This document shows, piece after piece, positions 53,304-64,000 of a stretch of 64,000 bases of DNA. The position numbers and the translations under genes were made by a program. The stretch's first letter is position 1; each line of letters begins with the position of its first letter. The DNA lies in NCBI GenBank assembly GCA_947652605.1, contig OX393581.1, positions 49,065,924-49,129,923 on the forward strand, in the 5' to 3' direction. The DNA is from Elmis aenea (taxonomy: Eukaryota; Arthropoda; Insecta; Coleoptera; Elmidae). The notes beneath the pieces were generated by a model, which saw only the letters and a list, made by a program, of their open reading frames with translations, was not told the origin of the DNA and did no database searches.

Positions 53304-54728
53304 TTGAAGATGGGTGAAGAGGGGGAAAAAATATTGAAACAAATACTAAATAAGACATGGCAGGATAAGAGGATTCCAAGTAGGTGGGAAACAGCTATTG
53401 TAATTCCGTTACACAAACGAGGTGATAAAATGGTATGTGAAAACTACAGGGGCATATCGTTATTATGTATGGCCAATAAAGTATATGAAAGAATACTGGA
53501 AAAGAGGCTGAGGACTATAATTGAGCCGGTGCTTGAAGACACTCAAGCCGGTTTTAGAAAAGGAAGGAATGCCCAAGAGTGGATTTTCACATTGCGACAA
53601 ATTAGCGAAAAAACAATAAGAAAAGGGGAGAAAATATATACGTGTGCTATAGACATTCAAAAGGCCTTTGATTCGGTAGATAGAGCAAAAATATGGAATG
53701 TGTTGGAAAGAAGAGGGACACCAAAAGAGCTAACTGAAGCCATAAAAAGTATCTACAAGAGAACAAGTAACATAATAAGAATTAAAAACTATAGTACAAA
53801 AGCCATTGTAACTAAAAAGGGAGTCAGGCAAGGCAGCGTACTGAGCCCGCTGTTATTTATTGTAATCATGGATGAGGTAACAAAGGAGGTAAAAAATAGG
53901 ACGAAAGGAGTAGCCATAGGATACAGAAACTTACAACCAGTTGAAGTTAAGGAATTAATGTATGCTGATGACCTCATACTATGTGCCGCTTCCAAGAAGA
54001 ACCTAGTAGAAAATATAAAACGTTGGAAAACAGAGTTAGACGAATACAACATGAAGATGAACATAAATAAGACAGAAATAATGGTGGTGGGAGATGCAGG
54101 CATGGATACTCAGATAACGATCGATAATGATACAATAAGACAAGTGGAATGCATAAAATATCTGGGTTCGATGATAGAGAACGATGGATACATGGATAGG
54201 GAGATAAACAACCGTATAAACGCGGCAAACAGGGTATTCTATGCATTGCAAAAGCCTTTTATAAACAAGAGGGAAGTTAGTGGACCGACAAAAATTAAGA
54301 TATACAACACAGTTTTTGTACCAGTCTTGGTATATGGAGCAGAGTCATGGAATCTAACAGAGAGACACAAATCCATGTTGACAGCATGCGAGATGAAATT
54401 CCTGAGAAGGACACTAGGGGTAACAAAGAGGGACAGAATAAAGAATGAAATAATAAGAGAGCGCCTGGGAGTAGAGTCATTACAAGAAAAGATAGAAAGA
54501 AAGCAGCTAAGTTGGTGGGGACACATGGTGAGGATGCCGGACACAAGGACAGCAAAGAAAGTATGGAAAGTTAAGGTGAAGAAAAAAGGAAGAGGACGCC
54601 CCAGAAAAACGTGGGATAATCAAGTGTCGGAGGTATTAGCGAAGAGGGACAGCGAGTGGAACAGTGCCAGTGAGATCGCAAAGGACAGGAAAAAATGGAA
54701 AGAAGTATGCAAGAAAAGGCTAGAATGA
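53304..54728 (+). CDS. Reverse transcriptase of RTE-like LINE, 5'-truncated but open
   Basis: The open frame runs 474 codons to TGA. Its first codon is TTG at the satellite junction; the first in-frame ATG is codon 3, at 53310, and is internal to the original protein. Visible reverse-transcriptase motifs are IPSRWETAIVIPLHKRGD (24-41), ENYRGISLL (46-54), QAGFRKGR (81-88), CAIDIQKAFDSVD (114-126, catalytic D117), GVRQGSVLSPLLF (173-185) and YADD (220-223, catalytic D222 and D223), then KYLG (285-288) in the thumb. The C-terminal region has YGAESW (344-349), WWGHMVRMP (404-412), GRGRPRKTW (429-437) and DRKKW (461-465), an arrangement common in RTE-like and related insect elements. The apurinic endonuclease domain expected upstream is absent, so it cannot retrotranspose alone. 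With no frameshift or stop, the insertion looks young. RTE is my best clade call; a related LINE clade is possible. Confidence 0.88.
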   Translation: MKMGEEGEKILKQILNKTWQDKRIPSRWETAIVIPLHKRGDKMVCENYRGISLLCMANKVYERILEKRLRTIIEPVLEDTQAGFRKGRNAQEWIFTLRQISEKTIRKGEKIYTCAIDIQKAFDSVDRAKIWNVLERRGTPKELTEAIKSIYKRTSNIIRIKNYSTKAIVTKKGVRQGSVLSPLLFIVIMDEVTKEVKNRTKGVAIGYRNLQPVEVKELMYADDLILCAASKKNLVENIKRWKTELDEYNMKMNINKTEIMVVGDAGMDTQITIDNDTIRQVECIKYLGSMIENDGYMDREINNRINAANRVFYALQKPFINKREVSGPTKIKIYNTVFVPVLVYGAESWNLTERHKSMLTACEMKFLRRTLGVTKRDRIKNEIIRERLGVESLQEKIERKQLSWWGHMVRMPDTRTAKKVWKVKVKKKGRGRPRKTWDNQVSEVLAKRDSEWNSASEIAKDRKKWKEVCKKRLE

Positions 54729-54736
54729 ACCCCAAA

Positions 54737-54763
54737 ACCTCTACACTGAAAGGTAGAAGAGGT
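54737..54763 (+). other. Possible 3'-end stem-loop of the LINE RNA
   Basis: acctctac pairs with gtagaagaggt (5 + 3 base pairs with a 3-nt bulge) around an 8-nt loop, between the stop codon and the tail. Such a structure could be recognised by the reverse transcriptase; that role is inferred only from its position. Confidence 0.45.
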
Positions 54764-54767
54764 CCGG

Positions 54768-54780
54768 ATAAATAAATAAA
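54768..54780 (+). repeat. ATAA microsatellite tail of the LINE
   Basis: Three ATAA units and one further A precede tagagttt of the satellite. They include overlapping AATAAA hexamers. The exact border is ambiguous by a few bases because the satellite itself starts with ta. Confidence 0.8.
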
Positions 54781-56469
54781 TAGAGTTTATTTTTCTTAGT
54801 ATAATGCCGTTTATCTCAACTATTTTGAAATTTAATTTACAAAGTTATTCAGAAAATTAAAAATTTTGAAAATTTTTCTCGAAAACGGCTCTTACGATTT
54901 TGTTCAAATTTTAGTATGTTATAGAGTTTATTTTTCTTAGTATAATGCCGTTTGTCTCAACTATTTTGAAATTTAATTTACAAAGTTATTCAGAAAATTA
55001 AAAATTTTGAAAATTTTTCTCGAAAACGGCTCTTACGATTTTGTTCAAATTTTAGTATGTTATAGAGTTTATTTTTCTTAGTATAATGCCGTTTGTCTCA
55101 ACTATTTTGAAATTTAATTTACAAAGTTATTTAGAAAATTAAAAATTTTGAAAATTTTTCTCGAAAACGGCTCTTACGATTTTGTTCAAATTTTAGTATG
55201 TTATAGAGTTTATTTTTCTTAGTATAATGCCGTTTGTCTTAACTATTTTGAAATTTAATTTACAAAGTTATTCAGAAAATTAAAAATTTTGAAAATTTTT
55301 CTCGAAAACGGCTCTTACGATTTTGTTCAAATTTTAGTATGTTATAGAGTTTATTTTTCTTAGTATAATGCCGTTTGTCTCAACTATTTTGAAATTTAAT
55401 TTCCAAAGTTATTCAAAAAATTAAAAATCGTATTTAGGGGCTAATAATCCTTAATTTGCTCATAACTAACGTGTATAAGAAGTTTAAAGCCATTTGCTGT
55501 AGTTTTAAGAAAATCGATTTTTTTGTCGAAAAAAGTGCAAAGACTATAGCCTTTGTACTTTTCCCATTTTTCGCGAAAAATTAAAAATCGTATTTAGGGG
55601 CTAATAATCCTTAATTTGCTCATAACTAACGTGTATAAGAAGTTTGAAGCCATTTGCTGTAGTTTTAAGAAAATCGATTTTTTTGTCGAAAAAAGTGCAA
55701 AGACTATAGCCTTTGTACTTTTCCCATTTTTCGCGAAAAATTAAAAATCGTATTTAGGGGCTAATAATCCTTAATTCGCTCATAACTAATGTGTATAAGA
55801 AGTTTGAAGCCATTTGCTGTAGTTTTAAGAAAATCGATTTTTTTGTCGAAAAAAGTGCAAAGACTATAGCCTTTGTACTTTTCCCATTTTTCGCGAAAAA
55901 TTAAAAATCGTATTTAGGGGCTAATAATCCTTAACTTGCTCATAACTAACGTGTATAAGAAGTTTGAAGCCATTTGCTGTAGTTTTAAGAAAATCGATTT
56001 TTTTGTCGAAAAAAGTGCAAAAAATATATAGCCTTTTTTCTTAGTATAATGCCGTTTGTCTCAACCATTTTGAAATTTAATTTACAAAGTTATTCAGAAA
56101 ATTAAAAATTTTGAAAATTTTTCTCGAAAACGGCTCTTACGATTTTGTTCAAATTTTAGTATGTTATAGAGTTTATTTTTCTTAGTATAATGCCGTTTCT
56201 CTCAACTATTTTGAAATTTAATTTACAAAGTTATTCGGAAAATTAAAAATTTTGAAAATTTTTCTCGAAAACGGCTCTTACGATTTTGTTCAAATTTTAG
56301 TATGTTATAGAGTTTATTTTTCTTAGTATAATGCCGTTTCTCTCAACTATTTTGAAATTTAATTTACAAAGTTATTCAGAAAATTAAAAATTTTGAAAAT
56401 TTTTCTCGAAAACGGCTCTTACGATTTTGTTCAAATTTTAGTATGTTATAGAGTTTATTTTTCTTAGTA

Positions 56470-59400
56470 TAATGCCGTTTGTCTCAACTATTTTGAAATT
56501 TAATTTACAAAGTTATTTAGAAAATTAAAAATTTTGAAAATTTTTCTCGAAAACGACTCTTACGATTTTGTTCAAATTTTAGCATGTTATAGAGTTTATT
56601 TTTCTTAGTATAATGCCGTTTGTCTCAACTATTTTGAAATTTAATTTACAAAGTTATTCAGAAAATTAAAAATTTTGAAAATTTTTCTCGAAAACGGCTC
56701 TTACGATTTTGTTCAAATTTTAGTATGTTATAGAGTTTATTTTTCTTAGTATAATGCCGTTTGTCTCAACTATTTTGAAATTTAATTTACAAAGTTATTT
56801 AGAAAATTAAAAATTTTGAAAATTTTTCTCGAAAACGGCTCTTACGATTTTGTTCAAATTTTAGTATGGTATAGAGTTTATTTTTTTTAGTATAATGCCG
56901 TTTGTCTCAACTATTTTGAAATTTAATTTACAAAGTTATTCAGAAAATTAAAAATTTTGAAATTTTTTCTCGAAAACGGCTCTTACGATTTTGTTCAAAT
57001 TTTAGTATGTTATAGAGTTTATTTTTCTTAGTATAATGCCGATTGTCTCAACTATTTTGAAATTTAATTTCCAAAGTTATTCAAAAAATTAAAAATCGTA
57101 TTTAGGGGCTAATAATCCTTAATTTGCTCATAACTAACGTGTATAAGAAGTTTGAAGCCATTTGCTGTAGTTTTAAGAAAATCGATTTTTTTGTCGAAAA
57201 AAGTGCAAAGACTATAGCCTTTGTACTTTTCCCATTTTTCGCGAAAAATTAAAACTCGTATTTAGGGGCTAATAATCCTTAATTCGCTCATAACTAATGT
57301 GTATAAGAAGTTTGAAGCCATTTGCTGTAGTTTTAAGAAAATCGATTTTTTTGTCGAAAAAAGTGCAAAAAATATATAGCCTTTTTTCTTAGTATAATGC
57401 CGTTTGTCTCAACCATTTTGAAATTTAATTTACAAAGTAATTCAGAAAATTAAAAATTTTGAAAATTTTTCTCGAAAACGGCTCTTACGATTTTGTTCAA
57501 ATTTTAGTATGTTATAGAGTTTATTTTTCTTAGTATAATGCCGTTTATCTCAACTATTTTGAAATTTAATTTACAAAGTTATTCAGAAAATTAAAAATTT
57601 TGAAAATTTTTCTCGAAAACGGCTCTTACGATTTTGTTCAAATTTTAGTATGTTATAGAGTTTATTTTTCTTAGTATAATGCCGTTTCTCTCAACTATTT
57701 TGAAATTTAATTTACAAAGTTATTTAGAAAATTAAAAATTTTGAAAATTTTTCTCGAAAACGGCTCTTACGATTTTGTTCAAATTTTAGTATGTTATAGA
57801 GTTTATTTTTCTTAGTATAATGCCGTTTGTCTCAACTATTTTGAAATTTAATTTACAAAGTTATTTAGAAAATTTAAAATTTTTAAAATTTTTCTCGAAA
57901 ACGGCTCTTACGATTTTGTTCAAATTTTAGTATGTTATAGAGTTTATTTTTCTTAGTATAATGCCGTTTGTCGCAACTATTTTGAAATTTAATTTACAAA
58001 GTTATTCAGAAAATTAAAAATTTTGAAAGATTTTCTCGAAAACGGCTCTTACGATTTTGTTCAAATTTTAGTATGTTATAGAGTTTATTTTTCTTAGTAT
58101 AATGCCGTTTGTCTCAACTATTTTGAAATTTAATTTCCAAAGTTATTCAAAAAATTAAAAATCGTATTTAGGGGCTAATAATCCTTAATTTGCTCATAAC
58201 TAACGTGTATAAGAAGTTTAAAGCCATTTGCTGTAGTTTTAAGAAAATCGATTTTTTTGTCGAAAAAAGTGCAAAGACTATAGCCTTTGTACTTTTCCCA
58301 TTTTTCGCGAAAAATTAAAAATCGTATTTAGGGGCTAATAATCCTTAATTTGCTCATAACTAACGTGTATAAGAAGTTTGAAGCCATTTGCTGTAGTTTT
58401 AAGAAAATCGATTTTTTTGTCGAAAAAAGTGCAAAAAATATATAGCCTTTTTTCTTAGTATAATGCCGTTTGTCTCAACCATTTTGAAATTTAATTTACA
58501 AAGTAATTCAGAAAATTAAAAATTTTGAAAATTTTTCTCGAAAACGGCTCTTACGATTTTGTTCAAATTTTAGTATGTTAAAGAGTTTATTTTTCTTAGT
58601 ATAATGCCGTTTGTCTCAACTATTTTGAAATTTAATTTACAAAGTTATTTAGAAAATTAAAAATTTTGAAAATTTTTCTCGAAAACGGCTCTTACGATTT
58701 TGTTCAAATTTTAGTATGTTATAGAGTTTATTTTTCTTAGTATAATGCCGTTTGTCTCAACTATTTTGAAATTTAATTTACAAAGTTATTTAGAAAATTA
58801 AAAATTTTGAAAATTTTTCTCGAAAACGACTCTTACGATTTTGTTCAAATTTTAGCATGTTATAGAGTTTATTTTTCTTAGTATAATGCCGTTTGTCTCA
58901 ACTATTTTGAAATTTAATTTACAAAGTTATTCAGAAAATTAAAAATTTTGAAAATTTTTCTCGAAAACGGCTCTTACGATTTTGTTCAAATTTTAGTATG
59001 TTATAGAGTTTATTTTTCTTAGTATAATGCCGTTTGTCTCAACTATTTTGAAATTTAATTTACAAAGTTATTTAGAAAATTAAAAATTTTGAAAATTTTT
59101 CTCGAAAACGGCTCTTACGATTTTGTTCAAATTTTAGTATGGTATAGAGTTTATTTTTTTTAGTATAATGCCGTTTGTCTCAACTATTTTGAAATTTAAT
59201 TTACAAAGTTATTCAGAAAATTAAAAATTTTGAAATTTTTTCTCGAAAACGGCTCTTACGATTTTGTTCAAATTTTAGTATGTTATAGAGTTTATTTTTC
59301 TTAGTATAATGCCGATTGTCTCAACTATTTTGAAATTTAATTTCCAAAGTTATTCAAAAAATTAAAAATCGTATTTAGGGGCTAATAATCCTTAATTTGC

Positions 59401-60703
59401 TCATAACTAACGTGTATAAGAAGTTTGAAGCCATTTGCTGTAGTTTTAAGAAAATCGATTTTTTTGTCGAAAAAAGTGCAAAGACTATAGCCTTTGTACT
59501 TTTCCCATTTTTCGCGAAAAATTAAAACTCGTATTTAGGGGCTAATAATCCTTAATTCGCTCATAACTAATGTGTATAAGAAGTTTGAAGCCATTTGCTG
59601 TAGTTTTAAGAAAATCGATTTTTTTGTCGAAAAAAGTGCAAAAAATATATAGCCTTTTTTCTTAGTATAATGCCGTTTGTCTCAACCATTTTGAAATTTA
59701 ATTTACAAAGTAATTCAGAAAATTAAAAATTTTGAAAATTTTTCTCGAAAACGGCTCTTACGATTTTGTTCAAATTTTAGTATGTTATAGAGTTTATTTT
59801 TCTTAGTATAATGCCGTTTATCTCAACTATTTTGAAATTTAATTTACAAAGTTATTCAGAAAATTAAAAATTTTGAAAATTTTTCTCGAAAACGGCTCTT
59901 ACGATTTTGTTCAAATTTTAGTATGTTATAGAGTTTATTTTTCTTAGTATAATGCCGTTTCTCTCAACTATTTTGAAATTTAATTTACAAAGTTATTTAG
60001 AAAATTAAAAATTTTGAAAATTTTTCTCGAAAACGGCTCTTACGATTTTGTTCAAATTTTAGTATGTTATAGAGTTTATTTTTCTTAGTATAATGCCGTT
60101 TGTCTCAACTATTTTGAAATTTAATTTACAAAGTTATTTAGAAAATTTAAAATTTTTAAAATTTTTCTCGAAAACGGCTCTTACGATTTTGTTCAAATTT
60201 TAGTATGTTATAGAGTTTATTTTTCTTAGTATAATGCCGTTTGTCGCAACTATTTTGAAATTTAATTTACAAAGTTATTCAGAAAATTAAAAATTTTGAA
60301 AGATTTTCTCGAAAACGGCTCTTACGATTTTGTTCAAATTTTAGTATGTTATAGAGTTTATTTTTCTTAGTATAATGCCGTTTGTCTCAACTATTTTGAA
60401 ATTTAATTTCCAAAGTTATTCAAAAAATTAAAAATCGTATTTAGGGGCTAATAATCCTTAATTTGCTCATAACTAACGTGTATAAGAAGTTTAAAGCCAT
60501 TTGCTGTAGTTTTAAGAAAATCGATTTTTTTGTCGAAAAAAGTGCAAAGACTATAGCCTTTGTACTTTTCCCATTTTTCGCGAAAAATTAAAAATCGTAT
60601 TTAGGGGCTAATAATCCTTAATTTGCTCATAACTAACGTGTATAAGAAGTTTGAAGCCATTTGCTGTAGTTTTAAGAAAATCGATTTTTTTGTCGAAAAA
60701 AGT
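56470..60703 (+). repeat. 2273-bp tandem duplication
   Basis: Private variants repeat at exactly 2273 bp: gattgtctca at 57041/59314, tcgcaac at 57971/60244, aaaactcg at 57251/59524 and aaacgactc at 56551/58824. The copies run from about 56470 to 58430 and 58743 to 60703. They diverge at the end, where the first has the B-to-A junction and the second continues with another B. Confidence 0.88.
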
Positions 60704-60939
60704 GCAAAGACTATAGCCTTTGTACTTTTCCCATTTTTCGCGAAAAATTAAAAATCGTATTTAGGGGCTAATAATCCTTAACTTGCTCATAACTAACGTG
60801 TATAAGAAGTTTGAAGCCATTTGCTGTAGTTTTAAGAAAATCGATTTTTTTGTCGAAAAAAGTGCAAAAAATATATAGCCTTTTTTCTTAGTATAATGCC
60901 GTTTGTCTCAACCATTTTGAAATTTAATTTACAAAGTAA

Positions 60940-63900
60940 TTCAGAAAATTAAAAATTTTGAAAATTTTTCTCGAAAACGGCTCTTACGATTTTGTTCAAA
61001 GTTAAGTATGTTATAGAGTTTTATTTTCTTAGTATAATGCCGCTTGTCTCAACTATTTTGAAATTTAATTTACAAAGTTATTTAGAAAATTAAAAGTTTT
61101 GAAAATTTTTCTCGAAAACGGCTCTTACGATTTTGTTCAAATTTTAGTATGTTATAGAGTTTATTTTTCTTAGTATATTGCCGTTTCTCTCAACTATTTT
61201 GAAATTTAATTTACAAAGTTATTTAGAAAATTAAAAATTTTGAAAATTTTTCTCGAAAACGGCTCTTACGATTTTGTTCAAATTTTAGCATGTTATAGAG
61301 TTTATTTTTCTTAGTATAATGCCGTTTGTCTCAACTATTTTAAAATTTAATTTACAAAGTTATTCAGAAAATTAAAAATTTTGAAAATTTTTCTTGAAAA
61401 CGGCTCTTACGATTTTGTTCAAATTTTAGTATGTTTTAATGTATATTTTTCTTAGTATAATGCCGTTTGTCTCAAATATTTTGAAATTTAATTTACAAAG
61501 TTATTTAGAAAATTAAAAATTTTGAAAATTTTTCTCGAAAACGGCTCTTACGATTTTGTTCAAATTCTAGTATGTTATAGAGTTTATTTTTCTTAGTATA
61601 ATGCCGTTGGTCTCAACTATTTTGAAATTTAATTTACAAAGTTATTTAGAAAATTACAAATTTTGAAAATTTTTCTCGAAAACGGCTCTTACGATTTTGT
61701 TCAAATTTTAGTATGTTATAGAGTTTAATTTTCTTAGTATATTGCCGTTTGTCTCAACTATTTTGAAATTTAATTTACAAAGTTATTCAGAAAATTAAAA
61801 ATTTTGAAAATTTTTCTCGAAAACGGCTCTTACGATTTTGTTCAAATTTTAGTATGTTATAGAGTTTATTTTTCTTAGTATAATGCCGTTTGTCTTAACT
61901 ATTTTGAAATTTAATTTACAAAGTTATTTAGAAAATTAAAAATTTTGAAAATTTTTCTCGAAAACGGCTTTTACGATTTTGTTCAAATTTTAGTATGTTA
62001 TAGAGTTTATTTTTCTTAGTATAATGCCGTTTGTCTCAACTATTTTGAAATTTAATTTACAAAGTTATTTCGAAAATTAAAAATTTTGAAAATTTTTCTC
62101 GAAAACGGCTCTTACGATTTTGTTCAAATTTTAGTATGTTATAGAGTTTATTTTTCTTAGTATAATGCCGTTTGTCTCAACTATTTTGAAATTTAATTTA
62201 CAAAGTTATTTAGAAAATTAAAAATTTTGAAAATTTTTCTCGAAAACGGCTCTTACGATTTTGTTCAAATTTTAGTATGTTATAGAGTTTATTTTTCTTA
62301 GTATAATGCCGTTTGTCTCAACTATTTTGAAATTTAATTTACAAAGTTATTCAGAAAATTAAAAATTTTGAAAATTTTTCTCGAAAACGGCTCTTACGAT
62401 TTTGTTCAAATTTTAGCGTTATAGAGTTTATTTTTCTTAGTTTTATGCCGTTTGTCTCAACTATTTTGAAATTTAATTTACAAAGTTATTCAGAAAATTA
62501 AAAATTTTGAAAATTTTTCTCGAAAACGGCTCTTACGATTTTGTTCAAATTTTAGTATGTTATAGAGTTTATTTTTCTTAGTATAATGCCGCTTGTCTCA
62601 ACTATTTTGAAATTTAATTTACAAAGTTATTCGGAAAATTAAAAATTTTGAAAATTTTTCTCGAAAACGGCTCTTACGATTTTGTTCAAATTTTAGTATG
62701 TTATAGAGTTTATTTTTCTTAGTATATTGCCGTTTCTCTCAACTATTTTGAAATTTAATTTACAAAGTTATTTAGAAAATTAAAAATTTTGAAAATTTTT
62801 CTCGAAAACGGCTCTTACGATTTTGTTCAAATTTTAGCATGTTATAGAGTTTATTTTTCTTAGTATAATGCCGTTTGTCTCAACTATTTTAAAATTTAAT
62901 TTACAAAGTTATTCAGAAAATTAAAAATTTTGAAAATTTTTCTTGAAAACGGCTCTTACGATTTTGTTCAAATTTTAGTATGTTTTAATGTATATTTTTC
63001 TTAGTATAATGCCGTTTGTCTCAAATATTTTGAAATTTAATTTACAAAGTTATTTAGAAAATTAAAAATTTTGAAAATTTTTCTCGAAAACGGCTCTTAC
63101 GATTTTGTTCAAATTCTAGTATGTTATAGAGTTTATTTTTCTTAGTATAATGCCGTTTGTCTCAACTATTTTGAAATTTAATTTACAAAGTTATTTAGAA
63201 AATTACAAATTTTGAAAATTTTTCTCGAAAACGGCTCTTACGATTTTGTTCAAATTTTAGTATGTTATAGAGTTTAATTTTCTTAGTATATTGCCGTTTG
63301 TCTCAACTATTTTGAAATTTAATTTACAAAGTTATTCAGAAAATTAAAAATTTTGAAAATTTTTCTCGAAAACAGCTCTTACGATTTTGTTCAAATTTTA
63401 GTATGTTATAGAGTTTATTTTTCTTAGTATAATGCCGTTTGTCTAACTATTTTGAAATTTAATTTACAAAGTTATTTAGAAAATTAAAAATTTTGAAAAT
63501 TTTTCTCGAAAACGGCTTTTACGATTTTGTTCAAATTTTAGTATGTTATAGAGTTTATTTTTCTTAGTATAATGCCGTTTGTCTCAACTATTTTGAAATT
63601 TAATTTACAAAGTTATTTCGAAAATTAAAAATTTTGAAAATTTTTCTCGAAAACGGCTCTTACGATTTTGTTCAAATTTTAGTATGTTATAGAGTTTATT
63701 TTTCTTAGTATAATGCCGTTTGTCTTAACTATTTTGAAATTTAATTTACAAAGTTATTTAGAAAATTAAAAATTTTGAAAATTTTTCTCGAAAACGGCTT
63801 TTACGATTTTGTTCAAATTTTAGTATGTTATAGAGTTTATTTTTCTTAGTATAATGCCGTTTGTCTCAACTATTTTGAAATTTAATTTACAAAGTTATTT

Positions 63901-64000
63901 CGAAAATTAAAAATTTTGAAAATTTTTCTCGAAAACGGCTCTTACGATTTTGTTCAAATTTTAGTATGTTATAGAGTTTATTTTTCTTAGTATAATGCCA
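60940..64000 (+). repeat. A-only tract with an 11-monomer higher-order repeat
   Basis: No B monomer is seen here. The variant tgttttaatg is at 61432 and 62981, a spacing of 1549 bp, which is 11 x 141 minus the 2-bp deletion at tttagcgttatag. Neighbouring variants (tcttgaaaac, gtctcaaatatt, aattacaaatt) repeat in the same order. Confidence 0.85.

Larger units (their letters stand above)
53304..54780 (+). mobile_element. 5'-truncated RTE-like LINE insertion
   Basis: Non-satellite DNA begins where a B monomer breaks off after ccttaacttgct and ends with an ATAA-type tail next to an A monomer starting tagagttt. It encodes the reverse transcriptase and C-terminal part of a non-LTR retrotransposon but not the endonuclease or 5' end, the usual result of incomplete target-primed reverse transcription. 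The 3' UTR is only about 40 bp and ends in a short tandem repeat instead of poly(A), as in RTE-clade elements. No target-site duplication is visible, and the flanks are not adjacent parts of a normal satellite unit: about 226 bp is missing. Confidence 0.88.
54781..64000 (+). repeat. Composite satellite array, block 4
   Basis: The array continues to the window edge. To about 60.9 kb it mixes A and B; beyond that only A monomers are present. The last 3 kb carry more private changes than elsewhere, for example gttaagtatg and gttttattttc near 61000, gtctcaaatatttt, aattacaaattttg, tttaatgtatattt and a 2-bp deletion at tttagcgttatag. Confidence 0.96.

Noticed and set aside
53304..53312. TTG or the ATG at codon 3 as a true start of the reverse-transcriptase gene
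   Set aside because: The TTG is at the truncation junction and the ATG lies within the conserved protein; the natural start is missing.
53463..54555. Antisense open frames across the reverse-transcriptase gene
   Set aside because: They are shadows of the sense coding frame, which has complete reverse-transcriptase motifs.

Overview
The window is almost entirely tandem-repeat DNA from an AT-rich eukaryotic genome. An arthropod, probably an insect, is the best guess: the two kinds of mobile element (a TA-flanked foldback DNA transposon with a Tc1/mariner-associated helix-turn-helix remnant, and an RTE-like LINE with a short ATAA-type tail) are typical of insects. There is no host gene, tRNA or rRNA. 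About 59.5 kb of 64 kb (1-22531, 24020-24944, 26433-53303, 54781-64000) is one satellite array, read in the same orientation throughout.

The satellite has two monomers with little similarity to each other: A (141 bp, about 23% GC) and B (160 bp, about 31% GC). Runs of A alternate with short runs of usually 1-4 B. The A-to-B switch always uses one junction and the B-to-A switch another, so the composite was probably founded once and then amplified. Marker variants reveal higher-order repeats of several sizes: about 2250/1968 bp (0.2-6.6 kb), 1216 bp (6.5-8.9 kb), 2413 bp containing a transposon (22-26.9 kb), 1288 bp made of 785+503 (36-38.9 kb), 4690 bp with a nested 1659-bp spacing (43.2-52.0 kb), 2273 bp (56.5-60.7 kb) and 1549 bp of A only (61-63.4 kb). 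Spacing differences between related units are whole multiples of 141 and 160 bp, as expected from unequal exchange in monomer register.

Three insertions interrupt the array. Two are identical 1488-bp foldback elements (22532-24019 and 24945-26432), each with terminal inverted repeats of about 560 bp, a TA target duplication and a short loop carrying a decayed helix-turn-helix fragment. They are one insertion copied with its satellite flanks as a 2413-bp tandem duplication. The third (53304-54780) is a 5'-truncated RTE-like LINE with an open 474-codon reverse-transcriptase frame; about 226 bp of satellite is missing at its 5' side. The 3' junctions of both element types fall at the same step of the higher-order repeat.

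The satellite has no long open frame. The likeliest setting is pericentromeric or other constitutive heterochromatin; this is inferred from array size and homogeneity only. I found no multi-gene system. The noteworthy signals are the composite satellite, its palindrome-rich B monomer with an indel hotspot at a palindrome centre, and the order in which insertions and duplications occurred.
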